Below, one piece after another: positions 15,363-25,189 of a DNA stretch of 64,000 nucleotides; position 1 is the first letter of the stretch; the number at the start of each line of letters is the position of its first letter. The notes beneath the pieces are model-generated. The model saw only the letters and a list, made by a program, of their open reading frames with translations, made no database searches and had not been told where the DNA came from. The stretch lies in assembly GCF_003287875.1 (NCBI RefSeq), contig NZ_QMKK01000016.1, forward strand, positions 1-64,000, read 5' to 3'. This stretch comes from Martinezella tropici. Its GTDB lineage: Bacteria; Pseudomonadota; Alphaproteobacteria; Rhizobiales; Rhizobiaceae. Both the position numbers and the translations under genes were made by a program.

Positions 15363-16565
15363 ATGAACGATATTCGCCCGATCAGGGCTACCAGCGGAAC
15401 GAACCACGAGGGCACCAGCGCCCATAACCGGCGGGTGATCATCGATGCCCTGCGGTTGAATGGTGCGCTCTCTCGCGCCGATCTCGCCCGCGCCACCCGC
15501 CTGACGAAACAGACTGTCTCCAACATCATGGAGGAGCTGGAAAACGATGGGCTCGTCACATCGAGGGAAACGGTGCGCCGCGGCCGCGGCCAGCCTTCGA
15601 CGCCCTACAGTCTTGTGCCAGAGGGCGCTTTCGCCATCGGCCTGCAGATCGACCGTCACATCACCCGCGCCATCGCCGTCGATCTCGTCGGCAATGTGCT
15701 GATACGCAAGGAAGCGAACCTACCGGCAGGTGGACCGGCGACAGGTACGCCCGTCGTCTTGCAGCTCGTGGAAGACGTGCGCAGCGAATTGAAGGAGCGC
15801 GTGGCTCAGGCGGAGAAGCGCCTCGTCGGCCTCGGTGCCGCGATGCCGGGTCCGTTCGGAATCGAGCAGGAGGATGCCGACAATCCTTGGATGATGGGTG
15901 CCTGGCAGCGCTTTCCGCTGCTGGAAACGCTTTCTGCGGGCACTGGTCTCAACGTCACTCTGCAGAACGACGCCGCGGCCTGCGCGACCGCCGAGCGCAT
16001 GGTGGGTGCCGCACATGGCCTCGACCATGCCGTCTGCCTCTATGTCGGCTATGGTATCGGTGCCGGGCTCATCCTCGGCGGCGAGCTCTATAGCGGCGCC
16101 CATGGCAATGCCGGCGAAATCGGCATGGCGCTGCTGACATCAGGCGGGAGGCAGACCCAGCTGGAGCATCGCGCCTCGCTGGCTTCTCTCTACGATCACC
16201 TCGGCGTCGATCCGATGGCGCCTGATATTTATTCGCTGATAGATAAGCGCGCCGCTGCCGACGATCCCGATATCCTTACCTGGATCGAAAGGGCGGCGAT
16301 CGACCTACGCTGGAGCGTGCAGCTCATCGAAACTATCTTCGATCCGCAGACGGTTATTCTGTGCGGCGGCGCGCCCCCAGCGCTGGCAACGCGGCTGATG
16401 GCTGCGATGCAGCCGCTGTTGCCCTCCAATGCCGATCGTCCCGATCGATTGCTGCCGCGCCTGCAGCTCGGCATGACCGATCCTTGGGCAGTGGCGCGCG
16501 GTGCGGCGGCGGAGCCGATCGGCCACGCCTTCGATCCGCGTTTCCAGGCGATCTTGAAATCCTAA
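15363..16565 (+). CDS. ROK family transcriptional regulator
   Basis: A 400-residue repressor of the NagC/XylR type. Residues 20-75 form a winged helix (RRVIIDALRLNGALSRADLARATRLTKQTVSNIMEEL). The ROK domain follows with the sugar-kinase-like sequence YVGYGIGAGLILGGELYSGAHGNAGEIGM near residues 225-255. The usual CxCGxxGC zinc cluster is missing: that stretch here reads TSGGRQTQLEHRAS. It is divergent from the SIS/PfkB transport operon and probably senses its sugar. Confidence 0.9.
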   Translation: MNDIRPIRATSGTNHEGTSAHNRRVIIDALRLNGALSRADLARATRLTKQTVSNIMEELENDGLVTSRETVRRGRGQPSTPYSLVPEGAFAIGLQIDRHITRAIAVDLVGNVLIRKEANLPAGGPATGTPVVLQLVEDVRSELKERVAQAEKRLVGLGAAMPGPFGIEQEDADNPWMMGAWQRFPLLETLSAGTGLNVTLQNDAAACATAERMVGAAHGLDHAVCLYVGYGIGAGLILGGELYSGAHGNAGEIGMALLTSGGRQTQLEHRASLASLYDHLGVDPMAPDIYSLIDKRAAADDPDILTWIERAAIDLRWSVQLIETIFDPQTVILCGGAPPALATRLMAAMQPLLPSNADRPDRLLPRLQLGMTDPWAVARGAAAEPIGHAFDPRFQAILKS

Positions 16566-16568
16566 TAG

Positions 16569-16904
16569 TCAGGGATGTCTCGGGCTGGCGCCGAGGCGCG
16601 CGAGCACCTTATTCGGAATGCCGTAGCGCTGGATGACGTCGCGGCCGTTGCGCAGGCCGCAGATCTCGCGATGGATGAACATGGCCCAGACGGCTTGCGC
16701 CGCGATATCCACCAGCCGCTCGTGCTCCACGCCCTCTTTGCCCTTGGCTTCGCCCTCCTGCAGCGCGGCAAGCGCTGTCTCCACCTTCATGCCATGATGG
16801 CCGAGTGTGCTGGCGCGTTCCGATAGCATCTCATATTCGAGAATGCCGAGGCCGGTTTCTTTGGTTTGCGATGGATTGAAATTGCGTGGCGGGCGAACTG
16901 TCAT
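16569..16904 (-). CDS. DUF6665-type hypothetical protein
   Basis: A 111-residue soluble, mainly helical protein. The blocks LGILEYEMLSERASTLGHHG, VETALAAL and AVWAMFIHREICGLRNGRDVI followed by YGIPNKVLARLG are recognisable as a small rhizobial conserved family (DUF6665, by memory). A frame extends up to 17138 but has low-complexity Arg-rich sequence; CGGAG stands before the ATG at 16904. The end lies 3 bp from the ROK gene stop, convergent. No function is known to me. Confidence 0.75.
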   Translation of the reverse strand: MTVRPPRNFNPSQTKETGLGILEYEMLSERASTLGHHGMKVETALAALQEGEAKGKEGVEHERLVDIAAQAVWAMFIHREICGLRNGRDVIQRYGIPNKVLARLGASPRHP

Positions 16905-17158
16905 ATCGGGCTCCGCATGCTTGATGATCTGTCTCTCTATGGTTTTACACAATCCCAGCCACTTTCCCAAGTCTGAGCCTGTTGCCCGCGTCATCTTAAG
17001 GCTGTCCGCATGAATCCGGATATGCCGGGATTTTCGTGACCGTTGGCCGTTTTCGGGTGGTTGCCGACCGTCATTTGAGGTCCAATAGCGACATAAGTGC
17101 TCCATCAGAGGCAATCTCGCCCGATGCCACGAGCGCAATTCAAAGAAAGGATATCGGC

Positions 17159-17692
17159 ATGACCAAAGCGCAGAAAAATGCGGAAAAGCAGTATGTCTAT
17201 CGGATCATCGATTCGCCCGTTGGCGCCTTGAAGCTCGTCGGCAGCGATGATGGGCTTGCCGCGATCCTTTGGGACAATGATCGCCCAGGGCGTGTGCCGT
17301 TGCTGATCGTGGCCGAAGACGATAGCCATCCCGTGCTCGTGGAAACCGAGCAGCAGCTCCGCGAATATTTCGCCGGCAAACGACAGGTTTTCGACCTGCC
17401 GCTCGATTTTGCCGGAACGGAATTCCAGCAGAAGGTATGGCAGGCCCTGCTCGCCATCCCTTTCGGCGAGACGCGCAGCTACCGCCAGATTGCGACCGAG
17501 ATCGGCTCGGCTAAGGCGATCCGTGCGGTCGGTGCCGCCAATGGTCGCAACCCGATCTCGATCATCGCACCCTGCCATCGCGTCGTGGGATCGGCCGGTG
17601 ATTTGCGCGGGTTCGCCGGCGGTCTCGAGCGCAAGGCCTATCTGCTGCGGCTCGAAGGGGCTGATGCGACGACATTCGACTTTGCCGCGTGA
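17159..17692 (+). CDS. ogt: Methylated-DNA--protein-cysteine methyltransferase
   Basis: A 177-residue DNA-repair protein that takes the methyl group from O6-methylguanine onto its own cysteine. The acceptor motif is PCHRVVG with C139, and the helix-turn-helix part reads SYRQIATEIGSAKAIRAVGAANGRNPI. The Ogt-type N-terminal domain lacks the Ada zinc region. AAAGGA precedes the ATG at 17159; a frame from 17036 adds an unlikely extension. It is a single gene ended by the strong terminator at 17721. Confidence 0.95.
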   Translation: MTKAQKNAEKQYVYRIIDSPVGALKLVGSDDGLAAILWDNDRPGRVPLLIVAEDDSHPVLVETEQQLREYFAGKRQVFDLPLDFAGTEFQQKVWQALLAIPFGETRSYRQIATEIGSAKAIRAVGAANGRNPISIIAPCHRVVGSAGDLRGFAGGLERKAYLLRLEGADATTFDFAA

Positions 17693-17720
17693 TCGTTTGA
17701 TGGTCATTCAGGCAGGCACG

Positions 17721-17754
17721 AAAAAGCCCATCCAGTCCTCCGGATGGGCTTTTT
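17721..17754. terminator. Bidirectional intrinsic terminator
   Basis: AAAAAGCCCATCC and GGATGGGCTTTTT make a 13-bp stem with an 8-nt loop, with T runs on both strands. It serves ogt on the plus strand and the converging operon ending at 17788 on the minus strand. Confidence 0.92.
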
Positions 17755-17787
17755 GTTTCAGCGCTGCTTGACGGCGCCAGACCTATT

Positions 17788-19791
17788 TCAGCCCTCGAGC
17801 CACTTCACCTGTTCCGGCGTCAGCTTGATGTCGAGCGCCGAAAGGCTATCCTCCAGCTCGGCGATCGTACGCGGGCCGATCAGCGGGATGACCGGGAAGG
17901 GCTGCGCGACGACATAGGCCAGTGCGATATGGATCGGGTTGCGGCCAAGCTTCTGCGCCAGTTCGATCGCCCTGTCGCGACGACCGAAATTGCGGTCGGA
18001 ATACCAGACGCGAACCAATTCCTCGTCGTCGCGCTTGTCGCGGCCGGCGCGATCGGTGAAGAAGCCGCGGCCCTGGCTCGACCAGGCGAAGTTCGGGATC
18101 TGCTTCGCATTCAGCCAGGCTTTCCACTCATCGTCCGAGGCGGCGATGCAGCCGGCCCAGATCGGGTCGAGCATTTCCGCAAGCGAGAAGTTGTTGGAAA
18201 GGGCCGCCGGTGCCGTCTTGCCGTTCTTCTCTGCATAGGCGATCGCCTCGTCGAAGCGGGCGCGCGTCCAGTTCGAGCCACCGAAGATGCCGCGGATGCG
18301 GCCGGCCTTCACCTCGGCATCCATGGCATCGACGAACTCGCCGACCGGAACGTCGGTATTGTCGCGATGCATGAAGTAGATGTCGACATAGTCGGTCTTC
18401 AGGCGGTTGAGGGATTGGTCGAGCTGCTTGGCGATCACATCCGGATAGCAGAGCGGCGAATGCGCACCCTTGCCGATCAGCACGATCTCCTCGCGCGGCA
18501 CGTTGCGGCTGGTGTGCCAGTCGCCGAAGATGCTCTCCGTCTTGCCGCCACCATAGACATAGGCCGTGTCGAAGGCATTGCCGCCAGCTTCATAGAAGGC
18601 GTCGAGCGTCAGCGAGGCGGCTGCGAAATTCGGGAAGAATTCGAAGCCGAGCGTGACGATCGATGCCGGCTTTGAGATACCCGGAATGCTGCGCTTCGGA
18701 ATGCTGTTGCCCTTGGTGACGGTCGCGCCGGCGATGTTCTTCGTCCGTTTTGCTGCCTTCTCGACGCTATATTCCAGGCCGATCGACGTGCGCCATTGGT
18801 CGAGCACCTTGAGGTTTCCGATCGAATCGGCCCAGCTGATGCCGGGATATGCGAATTCCTTGTTTCCGGCGCGGATGGCATCGCCGGCCGCATCGACCTC
18901 GAAAGAATAGAGCCAGCGATCTTCCTTGACCTCGATCGTCTCTGTCTCGCCACCCTTGATGACGTCGATCTTGCCGATGCCGCCCTTGTGGCCTGAGGCG
19001 AACCAGAAGTCCTTGACTTCGATACGGCCTTCGGAGCCGATGATGCGCAGCGTGTTGTCCTGGTTCGCCATGATCGAGCAGGACACTTCGGCAATAACGT
19101 TGTTCGGGAACTTCAGGACGGCGGAAGCCCATTCGTCGACACCGGTCTGGCCGAGGTGGCCGACGCCCGAGACTTTTTCCGGATCGAGGAACGGCTTGCC
19201 ATCGACCGCACCGGCGATCAGGCGGGCCATAGAGACCGGATAGCCGCCGACATCGAGAATGCCGCCGCCGGCCGTCTCATTGGCAAACAGCCGGTGATCC
19301 GGATTGACCTTGCCCATATTGAAACCAAAGGATGAGCGGATGATGCGCAAGTCGCCGATCACGCCGCTCTTGACGAGTTCGATCAGTTTCGCCGTCTGCG
19401 GATGGACGCGATACATGAAGGCTTCGCCGGCGAAGACACCGGCCTTCTTGGCTTCATAGTAGATGGCTTCCGCATCGAAAGCGGAAAGCGCGATCGGCTT
19501 TTCAACGAGCACATGCTTGCCGGCACGGATCGCCTTGATTGCCCATTCGGCATGGCCGGTGTGCGGCGTAGCGATATAGACGGCGTCGATTTCCTTGTCG
19601 GCGAGCAGGGCTTCATAACCGCTAACGATGCGCGCGCCCGGGAAACCGTCGCCGAGACCTGGCTTGTCCGGGTTGCGGCTGGCGATGGCCACCAGCTTGC
19701 CGCTGCGGGAATGGGCGATACCATCGGCAAAAGTCTGCGCGATCCTGCCGGGGCCGATAATGCCCCAGCGGATTGGTGTCTCAGTGGTCAT
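17788..19791 (-). CDS. Fused Gfo/Idh/MocA oxidoreductase - aldo/keto reductase
   Basis: A 667-residue two-domain enzyme. Residues 5-345 are a complete Gfo/Idh/MocA dehydrogenase: NAD motif GIIGPGRIA (10-18), the conserved EKP at 97-99 and the substrate region GGGILDVGGYPV (175-186). Residues 370-667 are an aldo/keto reductase with the tetrad D408, Y413 (or Y411), K441 (LIGKG) and H475 (FMHRD), ending in the usual VAQPFPVIPLIGPRT block. The frame is unbroken through the linker, so this is a true fusion, not a sequencing artefact that I can see. Two redox domains could oxidise and reduce one sugar with cofactor shuttling. It is the last gene of the LacEFGK-like operon. Confidence 0.93.
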   Translation of the reverse strand: MTTETPIRWGIIGPGRIAQTFADGIAHSRSGKLVAIASRNPDKPGLGDGFPGARIVSGYEALLADKEIDAVYIATPHTGHAEWAIKAIRAGKHVLVEKPIALSAFDAEAIYYEAKKAGVFAGEAFMYRVHPQTAKLIELVKSGVIGDLRIIRSSFGFNMGKVNPDHRLFANETAGGGILDVGGYPVSMARLIAGAVDGKPFLDPEKVSGVGHLGQTGVDEWASAVLKFPNNVIAEVSCSIMANQDNTLRIIGSEGRIEVKDFWFASGHKGGIGKIDVIKGGETETIEVKEDRWLYSFEVDAAGDAIRAGNKEFAYPGISWADSIGNLKVLDQWRTSIGLEYSVEKAAKRTKNIAGATVTKGNSIPKRSIPGISKPASIVTLGFEFFPNFAAASLTLDAFYEAGGNAFDTAYVYGGGKTESIFGDWHTSRNVPREEIVLIGKGAHSPLCYPDVIAKQLDQSLNRLKTDYVDIYFMHRDNTDVPVGEFVDAMDAEVKAGRIRGIFGGSNWTRARFDEAIAYAEKNGKTAPAALSNNFSLAEMLDPIWAGCIAASDDEWKAWLNAKQIPNFAWSSQGRGFFTDRAGRDKRDDEELVRVWYSDRNFGRRDRAIELAQKLGRNPIHIALAYVVAQPFPVIPLIGPRTIAELEDSLSALDIKLTPEQVKWLEG

Positions 19792-19842
19792 GGAACGATC
19801 CTTTCCTAAATCTGCATGCTGTCTTGGGGGAATGGGAAGCGC

Positions 19843-20931
<1,089 letters not shown>

Positions 20932-20946
20932 ACGGATCTCCCGGAA

Positions 20947-21783
20947 TTATTTGATTGCGCCGGCGGCAATGCCGGCGATGAAGTGGCGTTGCAGGAGAAC
21001 GAAGACCACCAGGATCGGCGCCGTCAGCATCACGGCACCGGCCATGATGCCGCCCCAGGAGACCCTGGTGAGGCCGATCAGCGTTCCGAGCGCCACGGGT
21101 GCCGTCATCATCCCAGGCCGGGAGTTAATGAGCAGCGGCCAGAGATAGTTGTTCCAGGAGGCCAGGAATAGGATGATGGCGAGTGCTGCCATCGTCGGCC
21201 TTGCAAGCGGCAGGGCGATGCGCAGGAAAATCTGCCACTCCTTGACGCCCTCGACGCGGGCGGCATCAAAGAGCTCGCCCGGCATCATTGAGAAGGCCTG
21301 GCGCATGAAGAGCACGCCGAGCGAGTTGAAGAGCGGTGGTACGATCAGCGCGACCCATGAGTTGGCCAGCCCGAAATCGCGCGCCACCATGATGAATTGC
21401 GGGATGACGACAACGGAGTAGGGCAGGGTGATCGTGCCGAGGATGATGCCGATGACGCCGGAACGGCCGGCGAACTGGTAACGCGCCAGAGCCCATCCGG
21501 CCATCGATGTCAGCAGCACCGAAAGGAAGGTGTAGGTGACCGCAACGACGATGGAGATCGTCATCGCGCCGACGAAGTTGGTGTCGGCCTGTAGGTTTCG
21601 GAAGTTGTCCATGAAACCCGTCGACGGTGTCAGGATGATGCCGGGGCTGAAAATGCCGTAATCGGGCATGGTCGAAAAGACGAACATCATCCAGAGCGGA
21701 AACAGCCAGATGATGGCGAGCGGCGCCAGCAGGCCGTGCAACGCGATCGAGCGGATCAGAGTGGATCTGGATTTTGATTTCAT
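20947..21783 (-). CDS. CUT1 ABC transporter permease, LacG-like
   Basis: A 278-residue membrane protein with six spans and the EAA loop GELFDAARVEGVKEWQIFLRIALPL. The frame is open up to 22212, but that part is only the shadow of the preceding permease gene; the ATG at 21783 overlaps its stop by 4 bp (ATGA), giving the right MalG-family length. The similarity is to Agrobacterium LacG. Confidence 0.92.
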   Translation of the reverse strand: MKSKSRSTLIRSIALHGLLAPLAIIWLFPLWMMFVFSTMPDYGIFSPGIILTPSTGFMDNFRNLQADTNFVGAMTISIVVAVTYTFLSVLLTSMAGWALARYQFAGRSGVIGIILGTITLPYSVVVIPQFIMVARDFGLANSWVALIVPPLFNSLGVLFMRQAFSMMPGELFDAARVEGVKEWQIFLRIALPLARPTMAALAIILFLASWNNYLWPLLINSRPGMMTAPVALGTLIGLTRVSWGGIMAGAVMLTAPILVVFVLLQRHFIAGIAAGAIK

Positions 21784-22640
21784 TTTGGTTCGCGCCCTAC
21801 CCAGAGATTGAGGAGAGAGATGGCTACCGCAAGCGCCGCCATCGTATAGGCGATCGCGGAGGCATAGCCGAAGTTGGTCGACTGGAAAGCCTGGCGATAC
21901 AGCAACAGGCCGAGCGTTTCCGTCCCGCCGCCGGGGCCTCCTCTGTTGGTAATCAGATATGGCTCGGTGAAGAGCTGCATGGTGCCGATGACGGACAGGA
22001 CAACGCAGAACAGAATGATCGGCTTCAGGAGCGGCAGGGTGATGTGGATGAACTGCTTGAAGCGGCTGACGCGATCGAGGGTTGCAGCCTCGTAAACATC
22101 CTCTGGGATCGATTGCAGCCCGGACAGGATGATGATGGCGTTGTAACCCGCCCAGCGCCAGGTGACGGCGATAACGATGAGCACCATGGCGGCGTGGGAG
22201 TCGGCGAACCACGACACCGGCGCGATACTCACATTGCCGAGCAGCTTGTTGATGATGCCGAAATCGACGTTGAACATCAGGCGAAAGACCGCGGCATAGG
22301 CCACTTCTCCAACGACGACGGGCGCGAAGAAAGCAAAGCGAAAAATGCCGCGTGCCTTCAACAGCGGTGAATTCAGCAGCACCGCCATGACCGTGGCGAG
22401 CGTGATCATGACCGGCACCTGGACGATCAGGATGATCAGCGTATTTTCAAGCGCGTTGTAGAATGCCGGATCGCCGAACAGCCGCCCCCAATTGAGCGAC
22501 AGATTGAAGGTCCACGGATTGACTCGGGTATTCTGGAACGAGATCAGGAACGAATCGATGATCGGCCAGACCCAGAAAGCGGCGAATACCAGAAGATAGG
22601 GTGCAAGGAACGCGTAGGCGCTCCGGTTTCGCAACCGCAT
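21780..22640 (-). CDS. CUT1 ABC transporter permease, LacF-like
   Basis: A 286-residue membrane protein, first span AYAFLAPYLLVFAAFWVWPI, EAA loop EDVYEAATLDRVSRFKQFIHITLPLL. The start at 22640 (MRLRNRSAY) has AAGGAGAAGG in front; a frame up to 22682 lacks such a signal. It is the MalF-type partner of the LacG-like permease. Confidence 0.92.
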   Translation of the reverse strand: MRLRNRSAYAFLAPYLLVFAAFWVWPIIDSFLISFQNTRVNPWTFNLSLNWGRLFGDPAFYNALENTLIILIVQVPVMITLATVMAVLLNSPLLKARGIFRFAFFAPVVVGEVAYAAVFRLMFNVDFGIINKLLGNVSIAPVSWFADSHAAMVLIVIAVTWRWAGYNAIIILSGLQSIPEDVYEAATLDRVSRFKQFIHITLPLLKPIILFCVVLSVIGTMQLFTEPYLITNRGGPGGGTETLGLLLYRQAFQSTNFGYASAIAYTMAALAVAISLLNLWVGREPK

Positions 22641-22688
22641 GAAAGCCTTCTCCTTTATACGCAGGAAAATGATGCGTAACATCGCATC

Positions 22689-22773
22689 CCCGCCGCCCTA
22701 GAACGTGACGCCGAAAAGTGTAGGCGGTTTTCGGACGACGTCACGCTCTACGTCTTTGATTCTAGGGCGGCGG
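22689..22773. repeat. Rhizobial intergenic palindromic element
   Basis: A complex palindrome of about 85 bp. Outer arms CCCGCCGCCCTAGA and TCTAGGGCGGCGGG pair perfectly; inside, GTGACG/CGTCAC and CCGAAAA.../TTTTCGG form further stems. Such elements (RIME-like) are scattered in rhizobial genomes. Here it lies between the binding-protein gene and the first permease, where it can act as an RNA hairpin. Confidence 0.75.
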
Positions 22774-22815
22774 GGAGGCCGGGCGCGGCTTGGGAAGCAC
22801 GCCCGGCGGTGTCAC

Positions 22816-24090
22816 TCATTTCGCGATCGGCAGACCCGTCGCCGAAGCGATCTGCTGAGCCGCATCGTCGAGCGCAGCCTTGCCATTCGGATATCCGCCG
22901 GCGAGATATTTCGTCTGGACAGCCTTTATGACTTCGTCGGCATCACTGAAATACTGAGTGCCTGGGCTCGGGCGGATCTTCGGCAGGGTTGCGAGGATAT
23001 CGGCCCAGACCTTTTGACCGCCCCAATAGGGCTGCGGCTGATTGACGAAGGGATCCTGGACCGCGGTCAGCAGCGACGGCACGAGGCCGAAGGATTTCAG
23101 CATGGTTACCTGGCCCTCATTGGTGCCAAGCGTGTATTCGAGGAATTTCCAGGCGGCTTCCTTGTTCTTCGAGCCGCTGGCGATGGCGAGTGACGAGCCG
23201 CCGAGATTGGCCGCATGCGGACCGTCGGCCGTCATGCTCGGCATCGGGTAGACACCCCATTTGCCAGCAAGATCCGGCGAGGTGGAGCGGACGGTGCCTT
23301 CATACCAGCCGCCATAGAGCTGCGATGCCACCTTGCTTGCCGTGTTCGCCTGAATTTTCTCGTTCCAGTTCGCCGCGCTCATCAGGCCGGCGTCTTTGAT
23401 CTCCTTCACCTTGTCCAGAGCCTTGACGCAGGCCGGTTGGTTGACGGTGATGCTCTGGCTGTCGTACGAGAAATAGCCGCAGCCCTGTTCATTGGCGAGC
23501 ATGCGGAACCATTCGGTGTCGCCGTTGAGATCGGCCTGCGTCATGATCACGCCCGGATTGGCGGCGGAGATCTTTTTGCCGGCGGCTATGAAATCGTCCC
23601 AGGTCTTGATCGTTGCCGGATCGACGCCTGCCTTTTCATACATGTCGCGGCGATAGAACATGGTGACCGGACCGGAATCCCACGGCATCGCGTAGGCGGC
23701 ATCGCCGACTTCAAGCTCCGCGCGTTTGAAATCCGGAAACTGCTTCTTCAGTTGATCGTTGTAGCCAAGCTTCGTCAGGTCGGTCAGGCAGTCCGGAAAG
23801 CGATTCCAGAAGATCGAAGCCTTGTGGTTTTCGATCGACATGACATCAGGCAGGCCATCGCCGCCGGCAGCGCAAGCAGCCAGCATCTTGTCGAAGACCT
23901 GCGGATTGCCGATGTCTTGAACCTCGACCTTGATATCAGGATTTTTCTTGTTGAATCCCTCGACAGTGGACTTCAGCGCCGACGCGGCGATGTTCCAGCT
24001 CCAGACAGTGATGGTGGTTTGCTCAGCAAAGGCAGAACCGGAAGCGAGCAGGGCAGCAAGTGCCGTCGCTCCAGCAAGTTTTAAACGCAT
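22816..24090 (-). CDS. Sugar ABC transporter solute-binding protein (LacE-like)
   Basis: A 424-residue periplasmic protein. Signal peptide MRLKLAGATALAALLASGSAFA, then mature ITVWSWNIAASALKSTVEGF. The binding-cleft sequence AMPWDSGPVTMFYRRDMYEKAG and the C-terminal FLEYTLGTNEGQVTMLKSFG are typical of family-1 disaccharide-binding proteins such as Agrobacterium LacE. Lactose itself is not certain, since no beta-galactosidase gene lies in the operon. First gene of the unit, 92 bp from the divergent AraC gene. Confidence 0.9.
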   Translation of the reverse strand: MRLKLAGATALAALLASGSAFAEQTTITVWSWNIAASALKSTVEGFNKKNPDIKVEVQDIGNPQVFDKMLAACAAGGDGLPDVMSIENHKASIFWNRFPDCLTDLTKLGYNDQLKKQFPDFKRAELEVGDAAYAMPWDSGPVTMFYRRDMYEKAGVDPATIKTWDDFIAAGKKISAANPGVIMTQADLNGDTEWFRMLANEQGCGYFSYDSQSITVNQPACVKALDKVKEIKDAGLMSAANWNEKIQANTASKVASQLYGGWYEGTVRSTSPDLAGKWGVYPMPSMTADGPHAANLGGSSLAIASGSKNKEAAWKFLEYTLGTNEGQVTMLKSFGLVPSLLTAVQDPFVNQPQPYWGGQKVWADILATLPKIRPSPGTQYFSDADEVIKAVQTKYLAGGYPNGKAALDDAAQQIASATGLPIAK

Positions 24091-24182
24091 TGAAAATCCT
24101 CCCTTTTCAATTGCCGTCCTCAGTAGAACACGCTTAAACTATCCGCCGGTACGCTTCTGTCTCCTAAAAAGGGAACATCGAC

Positions 24183-25127
24183 TTGGCGAAAAGTAAGGTG
24201 GGTCAAAGGGCGGTTTATCAGCCGGGTGCGAGCAGTGTCGAAGGGCTCCCAAACGTCCTGCAGATGTTTCATAACCACCCGTTGCCGATGGCAAAGCCGC
24301 ATTGGCACGCACAGGTGGAAGTCAATTACATCGTCCGCGGAACCGTGCATTACCGCATCGGCGATCACGAGCTTACTTTGAGAGCGGGCGAGATCTGCCT
24401 TTTCTGGGGCGGTCAGCCGCATCTGTTGGACGAACTGTCGGAGGATGCGATCTATGCCGGCGCGCATCTGCCGCTTGTCCATTTCTTCCGCCTGCGGCTG
24501 CCGCTCGATATCTCCGGCCGCCTCATTCGCGGGCAGACCCTGATCAGCTCGGCGACCGATGCCGCCGATGACGAGAACTTCGCGCGGTGGCACCGCTATG
24601 TCATGTCCGAAGACGGCGCCAAGGCAGAACATGCTGTCGCGGAACTCCTCCTGCGTCTGGAGCGCATCGCCTTCGAGCCCTATCGCATGGTGCCGGAAAA
24701 GCCGGCGAATCCGGTGAATGAGCAGGCTCATCCGCAATCCTCGCGCAGCCTGGCGCGCATGTGTGATTTCATCGCCGAAAATTTCCTGCATGACATCGAT
24801 ACGGTCGATATTGCCAAGGCAGCGAATCTCCATCCGAAATACGCCATGAACCTCTTCAAAAAATCGACAGGCATGACGCTGGCGAAATATGTGAGCCTGC
24901 TGCGCCTTTCGCGCGCCCAGGCGATGCTGATGCGCGACGGCGCCAATGTGCTGCAGGTCGCGATGGACAGTGGTTTCGGCTCGATCAGCGCTTTCAACAA
25001 ATCCTTCCGCCATATTGCCGGGATGACGCCCTCCGATTTCCGGCGCGACATGCGCGTGCTCTCCGCAGTGAAAGTAGAGGCCATCAAACCTTCGATGCCG
25101 CGGCCGTCGCAGCAATATCATCGCTAG
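24183..25127 (+). CDS. AraC family transcriptional regulator
   Basis: A 314-residue regulator. The N-terminal cupin (residues 20-110, HWHAQVEVNYIVRGTVHYRI) binds the inducer; the C-terminal double helix-turn-helix reads VDIAKAANLHPKYAMNLFKKSTG and VLQVAMDSGFGSISAFNKSFRHIAGMTPSDFRR. Translation starts at TTG (24183) with AGGGAAC 6 nt ahead; no ATG exists before the cupin begins. It faces away from the LacE-like operon and probably activates it. Confidence 0.9.
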   Translation: MAKSKVGQRAVYQPGASSVEGLPNVLQMFHNHPLPMAKPHWHAQVEVNYIVRGTVHYRIGDHELTLRAGEICLFWGGQPHLLDELSEDAIYAGAHLPLVHFFRLRLPLDISGRLIRGQTLISSATDAADDENFARWHRYVMSEDGAKAEHAVAELLLRLERIAFEPYRMVPEKPANPVNEQAHPQSSRSLARMCDFIAENFLHDIDTVDIAKAANLHPKYAMNLFKKSTGMTLAKYVSLLRLSRAQAMLMRDGANVLQVAMDSGFGSISAFNKSFRHIAGMTPSDFRRDMRVLSAVKVEAIKPSMPRPSQQYHR

Positions 25128-25189
25128 AGAGGCTTGCGGTCACGCATGATCTCGCGCATTGCTCCTGACCGATGAGGGAGGAGGATCTC

